DNA from: Opitutus sp. ER46
GTDB lineage: Bacteria; Verrucomicrobiota; Verrucomicrobiia; Opitutales; Opitutaceae
DNA: 64,000 nucleotides
Direction of reading: 5' to 3'
Assembly: GCF_003054705.1 (NCBI RefSeq)
Contig: NZ_QAYX01000023.1
Location: 637,187-701,186 of the forward strand
Each line of letters begins with the position of its first letter. Position 1 is the stretch's first letter. The notes under the pieces are model-generated. The model did not search any database, had not been told where the DNA came from, and saw only the letters and a list, made by a program, of their open reading frames with translations. This document shows positions 27,901 through 36,300 of this stretch, piece after piece. The position numbers were made by a program, and so were the translations under genes.

Positions 27901-28615
27901 CTACGGCGGCCTGGACCACGTCCTCGCCTCCGGCGCCAACGTCAAGGTCCTCGTCATGGACACGGAGGTTTACTCCAACACCGGTGGCCAGTCTTCGAAG
28001 TCGACGCCGATGGGCGCGGTCGCGAAGTTCGCCGCCGGCGGCAAGTCGATCGCGAAGAAGGATCTCGCGCTGATCGCCATGCAGTACGGCCACGTCTATG
28101 TCGCCCGCATCGCCTTCGGCGCGAAGGACGCGCAGACGGTGAATGCCTTCCGCGAGGCGGAGTCCTACGACGGTCCGGCCCTGATCATCGCGTACTCGCA
28201 CTGTATCGCGCACGGCTACCAGCTGGAACGCGGCCTCGAGCAGCAGAAGCTCGCGGTTGATTCCGGTTACTGGCCGCTGTTCCGCTACGACCCGCGTCTG
28301 GCGGCGAAGGGTGAGAACCCGCTGCGGCTCGACTCGGCGGCGCCGAAGGTTGAGCTCGCCAAGTTCATGGCGAACGAGACCCGGTTCGGCATCCTGCGCA
28401 ACATCGCGCCGGCCCGCGCCGAGGAGCTTGCCAACCAGGCCCAGGCCCAGGTCAAGCAGCACTTCGCGCTGTACCAGCACCTGGCTTCGGCCGGCAAGCC
28501 CGCCGGCAACGGCCAGCCCGCTCCGGTGCTGCCGCCGTCGATCGCCCCGGGCACCGCGGCCATTCCGGCTGCCGCGCCCAAGCCCGCTCCGACCAACCGG
28601 CTCGCCAGCAACTAA
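24944..28615 (+). CDS. nifJ: Pyruvate:ferredoxin (flavodoxin) oxidoreductase, single-chain
   Basis: About 1223 residues, the usual single-chain PFOR size plus a Pro/Ala-rich tail. It interconverts pyruvate + CoA and acetyl-CoA + CO2 with ferredoxin or flavodoxin. The start of domain I is NELIAIYPITPSSPMAE. Two 4Fe-4S motifs are in ICIQCNKCVMVCPHAAI and DCTGCSICVQVCPAK. The proximal cluster ligand motif is GACAGCGETPY, and the TPP/Mg site includes GDGWAYDIGYGG and VYSNTGGQSS. ATG 24944 was chosen because the family begins just there; upstream codons are not conserved-looking. The final ~50 residues (rich in AAP and PAP) are beyond the normal fold. Its presence suggests anaerobic or fermentative metabolism. 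The DHOD-like gene follows and is probably functionally linked. Confidence 0.96.
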   Translation: MPNRPSSNDYFTCDANDAVASVAFRLNELIAIYPITPSSPMAETCDEWAAQGKKNLWGEVPRIVEMQSEAGVAGAVHGGLQTGALTTTFTASQGLLLMIPNLYKIAGELLPFTCHVSARALAAQGLSIFGDHQDVMACRATGCALLCSNSPQEAHDLALVAHAASLRSRVPFIHFFDGFRTSHEVQKIARLSDDQLRAVIDQDDITAFQARAMTPDKPTLRGTAQNPDVYFQGREAVNPFYEKLPGIVQDIMDKFKAATGRSYHLFDYHGHPEAERVVIAMGSSIDTISETVDWLTAKGEKVGVLSVRLFLPFHVKSFLAALPKTTKAIAVLDRTKEPGCMGEPLYLNVVGALAEGRNPLAVSPRVVGGRYGLGSKEFTPGMVRAVFQHLNQWEPLNHFTIGITDDVSGTSLPFDADFDLEASDVRRCVFVGLGADGTVGANKNSIKIIGEQTDNFAQGYFVYDSKKSGSMTVSHLRFGPRPIKAPYLIHRGDFVACSQFSFVGRADVLGFAAQGATVLLNSPHSPEETWKQLPRDWQNTIITKKLRLFVIDATKVAHDTGMGRRTNTVLQTCFFALSGVLPKDEAITQIKKSIAKTYGKKGEQIVKMNYAAVDASLAGLAEVKIPATVDVDAVASVPPSYSNAPKFVQEITARLLANEGDLMPVSAIPLDGIWPTGTARFEKRNIALEIPKWDSSICIQCNKCVMVCPHAAIRAKIYTPEAAAGAPATFAATKFKSSDMPGMQYTLQVAPEDCTGCSICVQVCPAKDKTNPKHKAIDMVAQPPLLETERANWDFFTKLPDPDRTKLDIATVKGTQFLTPLFEFSGACAGCGETPYIKLLTQLFGDRITIGNATGCSSIYGGNLPTTPYCQDSNGRGPTWCNSLFEDNAEFGLGLLLGVEQRAKTARELLQKLAARVGPDLVNQILHADQSTEAGIAAQRTRVVAVKEALRGATGYEAARLLVVADDLVRKTVWILGGDGWAYDIGYGGLDHVLASGANVKVLVMDTEVYSNTGGQSSKSTPMGAVAKFAAGGKSIAKKDLALIAMQYGHVYVARIAFGAKDAQTVNAFREAESYDGPALIIAYSHCIAHGYQLERGLEQQKLAVDSGYWPLFRYDPRLAAKGENPLRLDSAAPKVELAKFMANETRFGILRNIAPARAEELANQAQAQVKQHFALYQHLASAGKPAGNGQPAPVLPPSIAPGTAAIPAAAPKPAPTNRLASN

Positions 28616-28647
28616 GCCAGCATAGCCGGCCGGTGAAGCCAGCTCGT

Positions 28648-28704
28648 ACACCCCGCCGCCTGGGTTCCATCGCTTCCTCGGAAGCGATCCAGCGCGCGGG
28701 GTGT
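28648..28704. terminator. Hairpin downstream of PFOR (no clear T tract)
   Basis: Outer arms ACACCCCGC and GCGGGGTGT enclose an inner perfect stem ATCGCTTCC-TC-GGAAGCGAT (28669-28688). It lies 33 bp after the PFOR stop. Only ATTCGTTA follows, so it is not a textbook intrinsic terminator; it may protect the PFOR 3' end or attenuate transcription into the next gene. Confidence 0.5.
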
Positions 28705-28820
28705 ATTCGTTAGGCTCCCGGCCGCGGCGGCCTGCGGGCCGCCTTCCCACTCGCGTTCGCGCTTTCCTTTTTCCCTGCCTCGGCCGAGCGTAATCCAGCC
28801 GCCCGGACGAGCTCCTGGGA

Positions 28821-28840
28821 CCGGGCCCTTCGGGGCCCGG
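28821..28840 (+). promoter_or_regulatory. cUUCGg tetraloop hairpin just before the DHOD-like start codon
   Basis: CCGGGCCC-TTCG-GGGCCCGG is a perfect 8-bp GC stem with a UUCG loop closed by C-G, ending 17 nt before ATG 28858. It would be very stable in the leader RNA. It could mark an RNA processing site or tune ribosome access; no role is shown by the sequence itself. Confidence 0.6.
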
Positions 28841-28857
28841 GCACACTCCACCTCCCC

Positions 28858-29850
28858 ATGAACCTCACCACCAAATATCTCGGACTGACGCTCCAAAACC
28901 CGCTGGTCATCGGCGCCTCGCCTTATTGCGACACCGCCTACGTCGCCCGCCAGCTGCAGGACGCGGGCGCGGCCGCCATTGTGATGCGGTCGCTGTTCGA
29001 AGAGCAGATCATCGCCGAGCAGCGGGCGCTGGTCCATCATCTGGAGTCCTCCGCCGACAGCAGTGCGGAAGCGAGTTCGTATTTTCCCGCGTTTTCCGAG
29101 TATCAGCTGACACCTGATCACTACCTGAAGCAGCTCGAGCACCTGAAGAAGACGCTGAGCATCCCGGTGATCGGTTCGCTGAACGGCAGCCGCCCCGGCG
29201 GCTGGACCGAGTACGCGAAGCGGATCGCCGATGCCGGCGCCGACGCCCTGGAGTTGAACCTCTACCAGCTGGTCACGGATCCGACGCAGAAGGCCGCGCA
29301 GATCGAGGCCGGGATGGTCGAGACGGTGCGGAGCGTCACCTCGACGGTGAAGATCCCCGTGGCCGTGAAGATCTCCTCGTTCCACACCTCGCTGGCCAAC
29401 TTCGTGCTCGAGCTTGAAGGCGCGGGGGCGTCCGGCGTGGTGCTCTTCAATCGCTTCTACCAGCCGGACTTCAACCTTGAGGACCTCGAGGTGCTGCCGC
29501 AGCTCAAGCTGTCGGACAACTCGGAGCTGCTGCTCCGTCTGCGCTGGCTCGCGATCGTTTCGCCGCACGTCAAGGGCTCGCTCTCCGCGAGCGGCGGCGT
29601 GCACTCGCCGGAAGACGCGGTGAAGGCGGTGCTCGCCGGCGCGCACACGGTGCAGATCGTGTCGGCGCTGCTGAAGCACGGCCCGCGTTTCATCACGACC
29701 CTGCTCAACGGCATGGAGCACTGGCTGACCGAGCACGGGTACGAGAGTGTCGAGCAGCTCTGCGGCGCAATGAACCATCGCCGCTGCCCGGATCCCTCCG
29801 CCTTCGAACGCGCGAACTACATCCGCATCCTGCAGAGCTGGCGCGTGTGA
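28858..29850 (+). CDS. Dihydroorotate dehydrogenase-like flavoprotein
   Basis: About 330 residues, FMN-type TIM barrel of the dihydroorotate dehydrogenase class 1 superfamily. It opens MNLTTKYLGLTLQNPLVIG, and the strand/loop motifs VIGSLNGS, ALELNLYQL, VAVKISSF and LSASGGVHSPEDAVKAVLAGA match the family's substrate and FMN phosphate loops. The usual catalytic Cys/Ser loop of true PyrD is not obvious, and family members found next to PFOR genes are usually annotated only as DHOD-like, so pyrimidine synthesis is not assumed. It may be an accessory oxidoreductase working with reduced ferredoxin. A stable UUCG hairpin lies upstream and a strong terminator ends the unit at 29898-29934. Confidence 0.85.
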   Translation: MNLTTKYLGLTLQNPLVIGASPYCDTAYVARQLQDAGAAAIVMRSLFEEQIIAEQRALVHHLESSADSSAEASSYFPAFSEYQLTPDHYLKQLEHLKKTLSIPVIGSLNGSRPGGWTEYAKRIADAGADALELNLYQLVTDPTQKAAQIEAGMVETVRSVTSTVKIPVAVKISSFHTSLANFVLELEGAGASGVVLFNRFYQPDFNLEDLEVLPQLKLSDNSELLLRLRWLAIVSPHVKGSLSASGGVHSPEDAVKAVLAGAHTVQIVSALLKHGPRFITTLLNGMEHWLTEHGYESVEQLCGAMNHRRCPDPSAFERANYIRILQSWRV

Positions 29851-29897
29851 CCCGCGACCGCTCGCGGCCGCACTGACGACGGCCGATCGGATGACTG

Positions 29898-29934
29898 ACG
29901 GCGCCGGATGCGAATCTGGCGCCGTTTTGTTTTT
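29898..29934 (+). terminator. Intrinsic terminator after the DHOD-like gene
   Basis: A 12-bp stem ACGGCGCCGGAT / ATCTGGCGCCGT (one G-U pair) with a GCGA tetraloop, followed by TTTTGTTTTT. A clear rho-independent terminator for the plus strand, 48 bp after the stop codon. Confidence 0.9.
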
Positions 29935-29966
29935 GGGCGCCAGCGGGGCAAGGGGATGGGCGCGGA

Positions 29967-29992
29967 AGACTCGTTCTCTTTCTCGTTCTCCC
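29967..29992. repeat. Pyrimidine tract TCGTTCTCTTTCTCGTTCTC
   Basis: A TTCTC/TTTCTCG tract like the left arm at 3757-3790, here without an obvious purine partner. It lies between two convergent terminators. Confidence 0.6.
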
Positions 29993-30035
29993 AATCCGTC
30001 GTCGCCTCCATCTCCGTCCCGTCAGCGCCGGGCAC

Positions 30036-30062
30036 AAAAAAGGCCGGTCGCGAGGACCGGCC
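30036..30062 (-). terminator. Intrinsic terminator of the kduI-kduD unit
   Basis: On the minus strand a perfect 8-bp stem GGCCGGTC / GACCGGCC with a 5-nt loop is followed by six T (AAAAAA at 30036-30041 on the plus strand). It lies 26 bp after the kduD stop. Confidence 0.9.
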
Positions 30063-30088
30063 TGAAGTTGCGAAGCGGGGCGGGGCGC

Positions 30089-30856
30089 TTAGCGCGCGAG
30101 CCAGCCACCGTCGACGGCGATGGTGTAGCCGTTGATGTAGTCCGAGGCGGGGGACGCGAGGAAGACCACGGCGCCCTTGAGGTCGTCCGGGGTGCCCCAG
30201 CGGCCGGCCGGGATACGATCGAGGATCGACGCGGAGCGATTGGCATCGGCGCGCAGGGGCGCGGTGTTGTCGGTCGCCATGTAGCCGGGGGCGATCGCGT
30301 TGCAGTTGATGCCCTTGCTGGCCATCTCGTTCGCGATCAGGCGCGTGAGGCCCTGGACCGCGCTCTTGGAGGCGGTGTAGGACGGCACGCGGATGCCACC
30401 CTGGAAGGAGAGCATCGAGGCGATGTTGATGATCTTCGCCTTGCCCTGGCGGGCGAGGGCGGCCTGCACGAACTTCTGGCTGAGGAAGAACACGGCGTTG
30501 ATGTTGATCCCCATCACGTCGTCCCAGTCCTTCTCGCTGAACTTGTCGAAGTCCTCGCGGCGGATGATGCCGGCGCAGTTCACGAGGATATCGAGGTGAC
30601 TGGAGAACTTCTTGGCCTCCTCGACGACGGTGCCGATGGCGCTGCGGTCGCTGAGGTTGGCGGCGAGGGTGGCGCACTTGCGGCCCATGGCCTCGACCTG
30701 TTTGCGGGTGTCGTCGGCCGGGAGGATGTCGACGGCGACGATGTCGGCGCCGGCTTCGGCCAGCGCGAGGGCCATCCCCTGGCCGAGGCCGCGGGCGGCG
30801 CCGGTCACGAGGGCGGTCTTTCCGTTCAGTTTAAAGCTGTCGAGGATTGAACTCAT
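30089..30856 (-). CDS. kduD: 2-dehydro-3-deoxy-D-gluconate 5-dehydrogenase (DKI reductase)
   Basis: About 255 residues, classical short-chain dehydrogenase. It reduces 5-keto-4-deoxyuronate-derived 2,5-diketo-3-deoxygluconate to 2-keto-3-deoxygluconate with NAD(P)H in pectin/uronate breakdown. Seen: the TGAARGLGQGMA cofactor loop, NCAGI, the catalytic Ser in NIASMLSFQGG, YTASK (Tyr/Lys), and APGYMATDNTAPLR, which matches KduD closely; the C-terminus DGGWLAR is also typical. It starts 20 bp downstream of kduI and is followed by a terminator, so kduI-kduD form the end of one transcription unit. Confidence 0.93.
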   Translation of the reverse strand: MSSILDSFKLNGKTALVTGAARGLGQGMALALAEAGADIVAVDILPADDTRKQVEAMGRKCATLAANLSDRSAIGTVVEEAKKFSSHLDILVNCAGIIRREDFDKFSEKDWDDVMGININAVFFLSQKFVQAALARQGKAKIINIASMLSFQGGIRVPSYTASKSAVQGLTRLIANEMASKGINCNAIAPGYMATDNTAPLRADANRSASILDRIPAGRWGTPDDLKGAVVFLASPASDYINGYTIAVDGGWLAR

Positions 30857-30876
30857 GTTGGGAGGAAAATCGGGGG

Positions 30877-31701
30877 TTACTTCAGTTCAGTCATGGGCAC
30901 GGCGTCCATGTCGGAGAACACCTGGTTGTCGCCGCCCATGGCCCAGATGAAGCGGTAGGCGCCGGTGCCGGCGCCGCAGTGGATGGACCACGCGGGCGAG
31001 AGGATGACCTCACGGTCGCGGATGACGAGGTGGCGGGTCTTGGTGGGCTCGCCCATGAAGTGGAAGACCACGTTGTCGCCCATGTCGAAATACAGGTAGA
31101 TCTCGGTGCGGCGGCTGTGGGTGTGGGCGGGCATCGTGTTCCAGACGCTGCCGGGCTCGAACTCGGTGAAGCCCATGACGAGCTGGCAGCTCTTGATGCC
31201 GTCCGGATGGATGAGGCGGTTGATGCGACGGCGGTTGGCCTTGGCCGGGTCGCCGATCGGGTCGGTGCGGATGTCCGCGCGGCGCGAGAGGGCGGTCGGG
31301 TGCTTGGCGTGGGCGGGGGTGCTGAAGAAGGCAAACTGCGCCTGGCCGCCAGCCTTCGTCTCGAAGGTGACGTTCTTCTCGCCGAGGCCGATGTACAGGC
31401 AGTCGAGGTTGGCGAGTTCGTAGGCGGTGTTGCCGACGCGCACGGTGCCGGGGGCGCCGATGTTGAGGATGCCGATTTCGCGGCGCTCCAGGAAGTAGCT
31501 CGTGCCGGTTTCCTTGGCGTTGGGCAGGGGCAGCGCGGACGTGGTCGGAACCGCGGCGCCGACAATCATGCGATCGAGATCGGTGTAGTGGGCGGTGACG
31601 GCGCCGGGCTGCATGAGCCCATTAATCATGAACCGCTCGCGAAGTTCGTCGGTGGAGAGGGTGTTCGTCGCTTCGGGCGAAGGGAAGTAATGGAGCTTCA
31701 T
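30877..31701 (-). CDS. kduI: 5-dehydro-4-deoxy-D-glucuronate isomerase
   Basis: About 274 residues, close to the usual ~278 of KduI. It isomerises 5-keto-4-deoxyuronate, the product of unsaturated oligogalacturonide breakdown, to 2,5-diketo-3-deoxygluconate, the KduD substrate. Cupin-type metal site residues are visible in NTMPAHTHSRRTEIYLYF (His, His, Glu) and SPAWSIHCGAGTGAY (His). FMINGLMQPG and NGLM near the N-terminus are also family marks. Start ATG 31701 was chosen because the protein from MKLHYFPSPEATN aligns with the family, while the open frame further upstream is Arg-rich and not conserved. It is directly upstream of kduD. Confidence 0.94.
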   Translation of the reverse strand: MKLHYFPSPEATNTLSTDELRERFMINGLMQPGAVTAHYTDLDRMIVGAAVPTTSALPLPNAKETGTSYFLERREIGILNIGAPGTVRVGNTAYELANLDCLYIGLGEKNVTFETKAGGQAQFAFFSTPAHAKHPTALSRRADIRTDPIGDPAKANRRRINRLIHPDGIKSCQLVMGFTEFEPGSVWNTMPAHTHSRRTEIYLYFDMGDNVVFHFMGEPTKTRHLVIRDREVILSPAWSIHCGAGTGAYRFIWAMGGDNQVFSDMDAVPMTELK

Positions 31702-31770
31702 GGAGGGCAGATGGCTAATACGGATTGAATGGAGGCGCACGGCTAAACTTCCGGAACGAACCCGGAGCGA

Positions 31771-31784
31771 ACGGTCAGGACCGT
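31771..31784. promoter_or_regulatory. Short inverted repeat upstream of kduI
   Basis: ACGGTC-AG-GACCGT, perfect 6-bp arms, 70 bp upstream of the kduI start in the gap after the DUF4861 gene. It could be an operator or a small hairpin; weak evidence. Confidence 0.3.
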
Positions 31785-31944
31785 GCCGCAAGCGCGACCG
31801 GGAGAAGCTAACGGTCGCCCGCGGACGCACGCAGGTCCGGACTACGCCGGACCGTCCGACGCGCAGTGCCCGGCGACGAAAACGGGCAGCAAAAAGCTCG
31901 CGGCCGGCGAAGGCGCGCGAGCGTTGGGGGACGAGTGATCGGCG

Positions 31945-33153
31945 TTACTGCGCCGCGACGGTCACCTTGATTGGCGAGCGGGCGCGGGCGGCCTCGGCGG
32001 CGACGTAGGCTTCCCAGGCGGCGCGCGAGGTGAAGTGGCCGGCGCGCGTCCAGCCGGCGCCCACGAGGTAGCGCACGGGCTGGCCGGACTTGGCCTTGGC
32101 GAGCACGAGCCGGTTCACGTTGTCGTCGGCGAAGCCCTGCATCTCGGCGCCGGGAATGATGATGGCCGTGCCGAGTTCGCCGTTGCTCTTTTGCAGTTCC
32201 CACTGGGCGAGCCAGCCCTCGGGCTGCTTCGTGGTGATCTCGGACTGGCCAGCCTGGCCCTTGTCGCCGCTGTTCTTGTTGAGGCCGACGGCGACGGTGA
32301 GCTCGGGAGCGCCCTCGAACGTGAACGTGCTCTCGATGACATCGAGGTTGTGGCCGGCATCCACGATGAAGCGCTTGACCTCGGAAACCTTGACGCCGTT
32401 GGCGTCCCAGGGGGCGTAGGTCAGCTCGAACACCGCCCGGATCGGGCCGTTGGCGATGACTTTCCAGGAGGTGTAGTTCTGGCCGACAAACAGCTTGGAG
32501 CCGTCCCAGACGCCGGTGCCGCCGCAACCGCGGGTGGTGCCGACCTGGTACATGTCCATGCCTTCGCCCTCGTCCTTGTGGTAATGGTCGTGGCCCTTGT
32601 TATACCAACGGTCGACGATCGGGTACTCGACGCGCTTGCACCAGATGTCGAGGCCGCTGGTGACGAGGACCTCCTTCTTCTTGGTTGGGTCGGGGGCGGC
32701 GAGCGCAGGACCGTAGGTGCGGTGGCCGAGGCGGTCGTTTTCCCACGCAAAGTCATCGAGTCGTTCCGGCACATACCGGGCGAAGGCCTTGACCGGAAAT
32801 GGTTGGGTCACGTCGTTGCTGCGCTCGACGGTGAAGGTGGCGGATTTTTCGCCCGCGGCGAAGTCGTGCTGGAAAAGGAGTTCGCCGTAGGCGAGGCCCT
32901 CGCCCTTGGGATCCTTGGCGAGCGGCGCCACGTTGGTGACCTGGTAGGGCAGGGCGCGGCCGGAGGCGTCGCGCACCGTGATCTTCTGGAGGAGCGCGCC
33001 AGGCATCGCCTTGTTCACCTCGGTCCACGGCACGGCGATCATTTCCGAGGGACGGGCAATATCGAGAGAGTGGGTCACCGTGACGGTGAACTTGTCCGCG
33101 GCCAGTGCCGCGAGCGGCAGGAGAGGCAGGAGGGCGAGGTGACGAAGTTTCAT
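31945..33153 (-). CDS. Secreted DUF4861 protein of the pectin locus
   Basis: About 402 residues with a signal peptide (MKLRHLALLPLLPLAALAA). The body resembles DUF4861 proteins: a beta-rich fold with HRTYGPALAAPDPTKK, VDRWYNKGHDHYHKDEGEG, CGGTGVWDG and APWDANGVKVSEVKRF. Family members are common beside genes for rhamnogalacturonan and pectin breakdown in Bacteroidetes and Verrucomicrobia and are thought to act on uronate-containing sugars, but a reaction is not established to my knowledge. Location in the periplasm and the neighbourhood (kduI, kduD, polygalacturonase, TonB receptor) point to oligogalacturonide handling. Confidence 0.85.
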   Translation of the reverse strand: MKLRHLALLPLLPLAALAADKFTVTVTHSLDIARPSEMIAVPWTEVNKAMPGALLQKITVRDASGRALPYQVTNVAPLAKDPKGEGLAYGELLFQHDFAAGEKSATFTVERSNDVTQPFPVKAFARYVPERLDDFAWENDRLGHRTYGPALAAPDPTKKKEVLVTSGLDIWCKRVEYPIVDRWYNKGHDHYHKDEGEGMDMYQVGTTRGCGGTGVWDGSKLFVGQNYTSWKVIANGPIRAVFELTYAPWDANGVKVSEVKRFIVDAGHNLDVIESTFTFEGAPELTVAVGLNKNSGDKGQAGQSEITTKQPEGWLAQWELQKSNGELGTAIIIPGAEMQGFADDNVNRLVLAKAKSGQPVRYLVGAGWTRAGHFTSRAAWEAYVAAEAARARSPIKVTVAAQ

Positions 33154-33174
33154 GGGGAGCTGTGATCAAACACG

Positions 33175-33317
33175 GAAGGCAGAAAGCTGAAAGCTGAAAC
33201 CTGAATCTGGGGGCCGGCCGAGGCCGATCTGGCCGGGGGCCGACGCAATGAAGACGGAAGACTGACACCGCCAAAGGTTTCCCTCTGACTTCAGCCTTCC
33301 GCCTTCAGCTTTCAGCC
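33175..33317. repeat. Inverted repeat built of GCTGAA units between TonB receptor and DUF4861 gene
   Basis: The left arm at 33175-33206 (GGAAGGCAGAAAGCTGAAAG...) pairs with the right arm at 33290-33317, whose reverse complement is GGCTGAAAGCTGAAGGCGGA.... The spacer is about 85 nt. The unit sits between two minus-strand genes and may act as an attenuator or 3' stabiliser. Confidence 0.7.
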
Positions 33318-33326
33318 TTGGCTCGT

Positions 33327-36300
33327 CTAGAAGGTGCCTTTCACGCCGAGGGTGATCTGGGCGCCGAACTTCTCGCGACGGTAGAGCCGGGCGTAGCCGG
33401 GTGAGACGCTGTTATAGCGTTCGAGGTCCTGCGGCTCGTTGAAGATATTCCGCACGTTGCCGAAGAGGGCGAGCTTGCGGCTGAGCCGGTACTCGACGTT
33501 GACGTCGAAGTTCACCCGGGCGGCGTAGTACTCGTTGAAGCCGGCGCCGGTCCCATACACGCCGCCGCCCTGCGGGGAGTTGATCTGCCGGCCGCGGAAG
33601 TTCGCGTTGATCCGGAGCGTGAGCGGATTCCGGCTGTAGGTGATGCCGGCGTTGGCGGACTCCTCGATGAACCCGCGGAAGTCGGCCTGGGCGGAGCCGT
33701 CGAGGTCGAGCTTCGTCGCGTTGGCGAAGAAGGTCAGGTACTCGCCGAACCGCGGGATGAACGTCAGCGGCAGGCGGAAGTTCAATTCCACGCCGGTAAT
33801 GCGCGCCATGCTGGCCGAGTTGAAGGTCGACGCGACGACGTAGTTGACGCCGGGCTCCATGAGCGACGGGTCGAGCCCGAGCGCGGTGAAATCGGCCAGC
33901 GTGGCCGCGCGCTGCCGGGTTTCGAAGAAGCCATCGATGTCCTTGCGGAACAGGCCCACGCTGGCGAGGCCGCCGTTGCGGAAGTAGTACTCGAGGGAGA
34001 CGTCGTAGTTGTCGGCCTCGTACGGCTTCAGCTCGGTGTTGTTGTAGCGGATGAGGCCGGGATCGAGGTCGCCGACGCCGTCGTTGGCCTGGGTCGAGGT
34101 GAGGTTGGCGCGGACGAGCGGCAGGATGTTGCCGAAGTCGGGGCGGCCGAGGGTGGCGGCATACGCGGCGCGGACGAGAAGGTCCGGCGTGATCTCGTAC
34201 GTGGCGTGGAGGCTCGGGTAGTAGCCGTCGTACGACTCGTCGACGTGCAGGCCGCGTTCGCGCCAGTTGGCCCGGACGTCGGCGAGGGTAAGACCGGGCG
34301 TGGGCGTGAGCGGACCGTTGCCGCGGTCCTCGGTCTTCTCGAAGCGCACGCCGCCGACGAGCGTCAGCCGGTTGTTCAGCAGCTTGGCCTCGGCTTGGAG
34401 GTAGGCGGCCGAGATGGTCTCGCGCAGCCGCTGCGAGTTCTGGATGCGGAAGCGCTCGGCGTTGCGCGCCTGGTCGGCGGTCTGGACGAACCACGCCGAC
34501 GTGTTCTTGAACGCGTCGTACAGCGCGTGGGGGGAGGGCCATTGCACGTTGTCGAAGCCCCAGCCCGAATACGGGCCGTAGCTCTCATCGAGGAACGTGG
34601 CGGCATTGTCATCGGCCGAGTTGGCGACGCCGTCGGGCCCGACGAAGTTCCACGTCGTGTCGTACCGCTGGATATCGCGGTCCTGGCGGCGCACGTCGAT
34701 GCCGCCGCGGAGTTTCGCGGTGAAGGGGAGGAAGTTCAGCTCGCGCGCGACGTTGGCGTGGGCATTGGTGAACTCGTCGCGGGCGTCGAGCGGGTTGGAG
34801 CGCACGGTATTCAGCCGGTAGTTCGCCAGGTTGTACGGGTCGATGTCGGCGCCGGCGGCGGTGACGGCCCGGATCGTGTTGGGGCGGTCCTCGCGGTAGT
34901 CGGAGAAGAGGACCCGGGACACGCCCTGCAGCGTGGTGCGCACTTCGGAGAAATGGTCGTCGCCGGTGTCACGGTACCAGCTCTTCGAGGTCGAGTAGCC
35001 GGCGCCGGCGTCAAACTCCCAGGTGCGGCCGTTGTAGCGATACTTGGCGAGGAGCGCGTTGGCCTGGCCGTACTTGTCGCGGAAGGAGGTGCCATGCCGG
35101 ACGGAGCCGCGGCCGCTGGCGCTCTCGGTGAAGCCGGGGCCCCAGGCGAGGGGCGTGCCGGCGGCGGTGGTCGGGGCGCCGTTGGTGCCGGCCTCCCAAG
35201 TGAGGTTACGGTTGCCGAAGAAGGAGTGATACCAGTTGAACTGGTAGCCCGCCCAGAAAGTGGACTCGGGAGAGATGCGCCAGTCGACCTTGGCGCTGAA
35301 GGAATCGCGGAACGAGTTCTTGGGGCCGTCCTGCATCTGGTACTGCTGCAGGTACGGGTTCGTCGCGGTGGCGGTGGGCAGCGTGACGGCGCCGCCGCCG
35401 GTCGGCGTGTACGTGCCGCCGCCCTGCGCGTAGTTCCACTGCGGCTGGGAACGGTGCTGCTCGTTGAACTGGTTCGAGGTGAGGCCGGTGACGACGAGGC
35501 CGACGTTCTTGGAGAGCGGGAGCGTCAGGTCGAAGTCGGCGCCGGGGAGAACCTTGTAGGTCGGCTTCTTGCTGGGGCCGGGGGACTTGTCGAACGGCTT
35601 GGGATCCTCGCTGTTGAAGTTCACGTAGGCGCGGTAGTTGAACTGCGCGCCTTCGCGCTCGAACGCGTTTTTGCTGATCATGTTCACGGAGCCGCCCAAG
35701 GCGTCGGCGGGCATCGCCGGGGTGGGCACCTTCGCCACCTCGATGCGGGCGGCGTTGTTGATCGAGACCTGCTCAAACTCGAACGCGCGGATGGCGCTGC
35801 CGGACGCCGCGCTGGCCATGCGGAAGCCGTCGACGTACACGGAGGAAAATTGGGCGCCGAAGCCGCGGACGGAGACGGTGCGCACGTCGGCCGCGACGTA
35901 GTCGACCGTGACGCCGGGAAGGAACTTCAGGAACTCGCCGACGTTGCCCTCGGCCACATCGCCGAAGGCGTCGCTCTCGATCACGGTCTTGATGTTCGGC
36001 GCGAAGCGCTGCTCGTTGACGGCGATGGCGGCGAGGTTGGTCTCGCGGCCGGATTTCACGGTCATGGCCTCCAGCACGATGGGCTGGTCGGCGGCGCGGC
36101 CGAGGGAGACGTCCTGGGTGATGACCTGGCCGGCCGGCACCTGGACCTTTACGTTTTGCGGCGGCAAGCCGGAGTAGAAGACATCGAGGCTCACCTCGCC
36201 CGGCGGGAGGTTGTGGATCCGGTACTCGCCATATTCGTTGGTGAACGCCGAGACGTTGGTGCCGCTGACGGTGACGCGGGCGTTGTTGAGGTACCGGTTG

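Noticed and set aside
25268..28846. 1192-codon open frame antisense to PFOR
   Set aside because: Same effect of GC-rich codon use; the plus strand encodes a complete PFOR with all Fe-S and TPP motifs.
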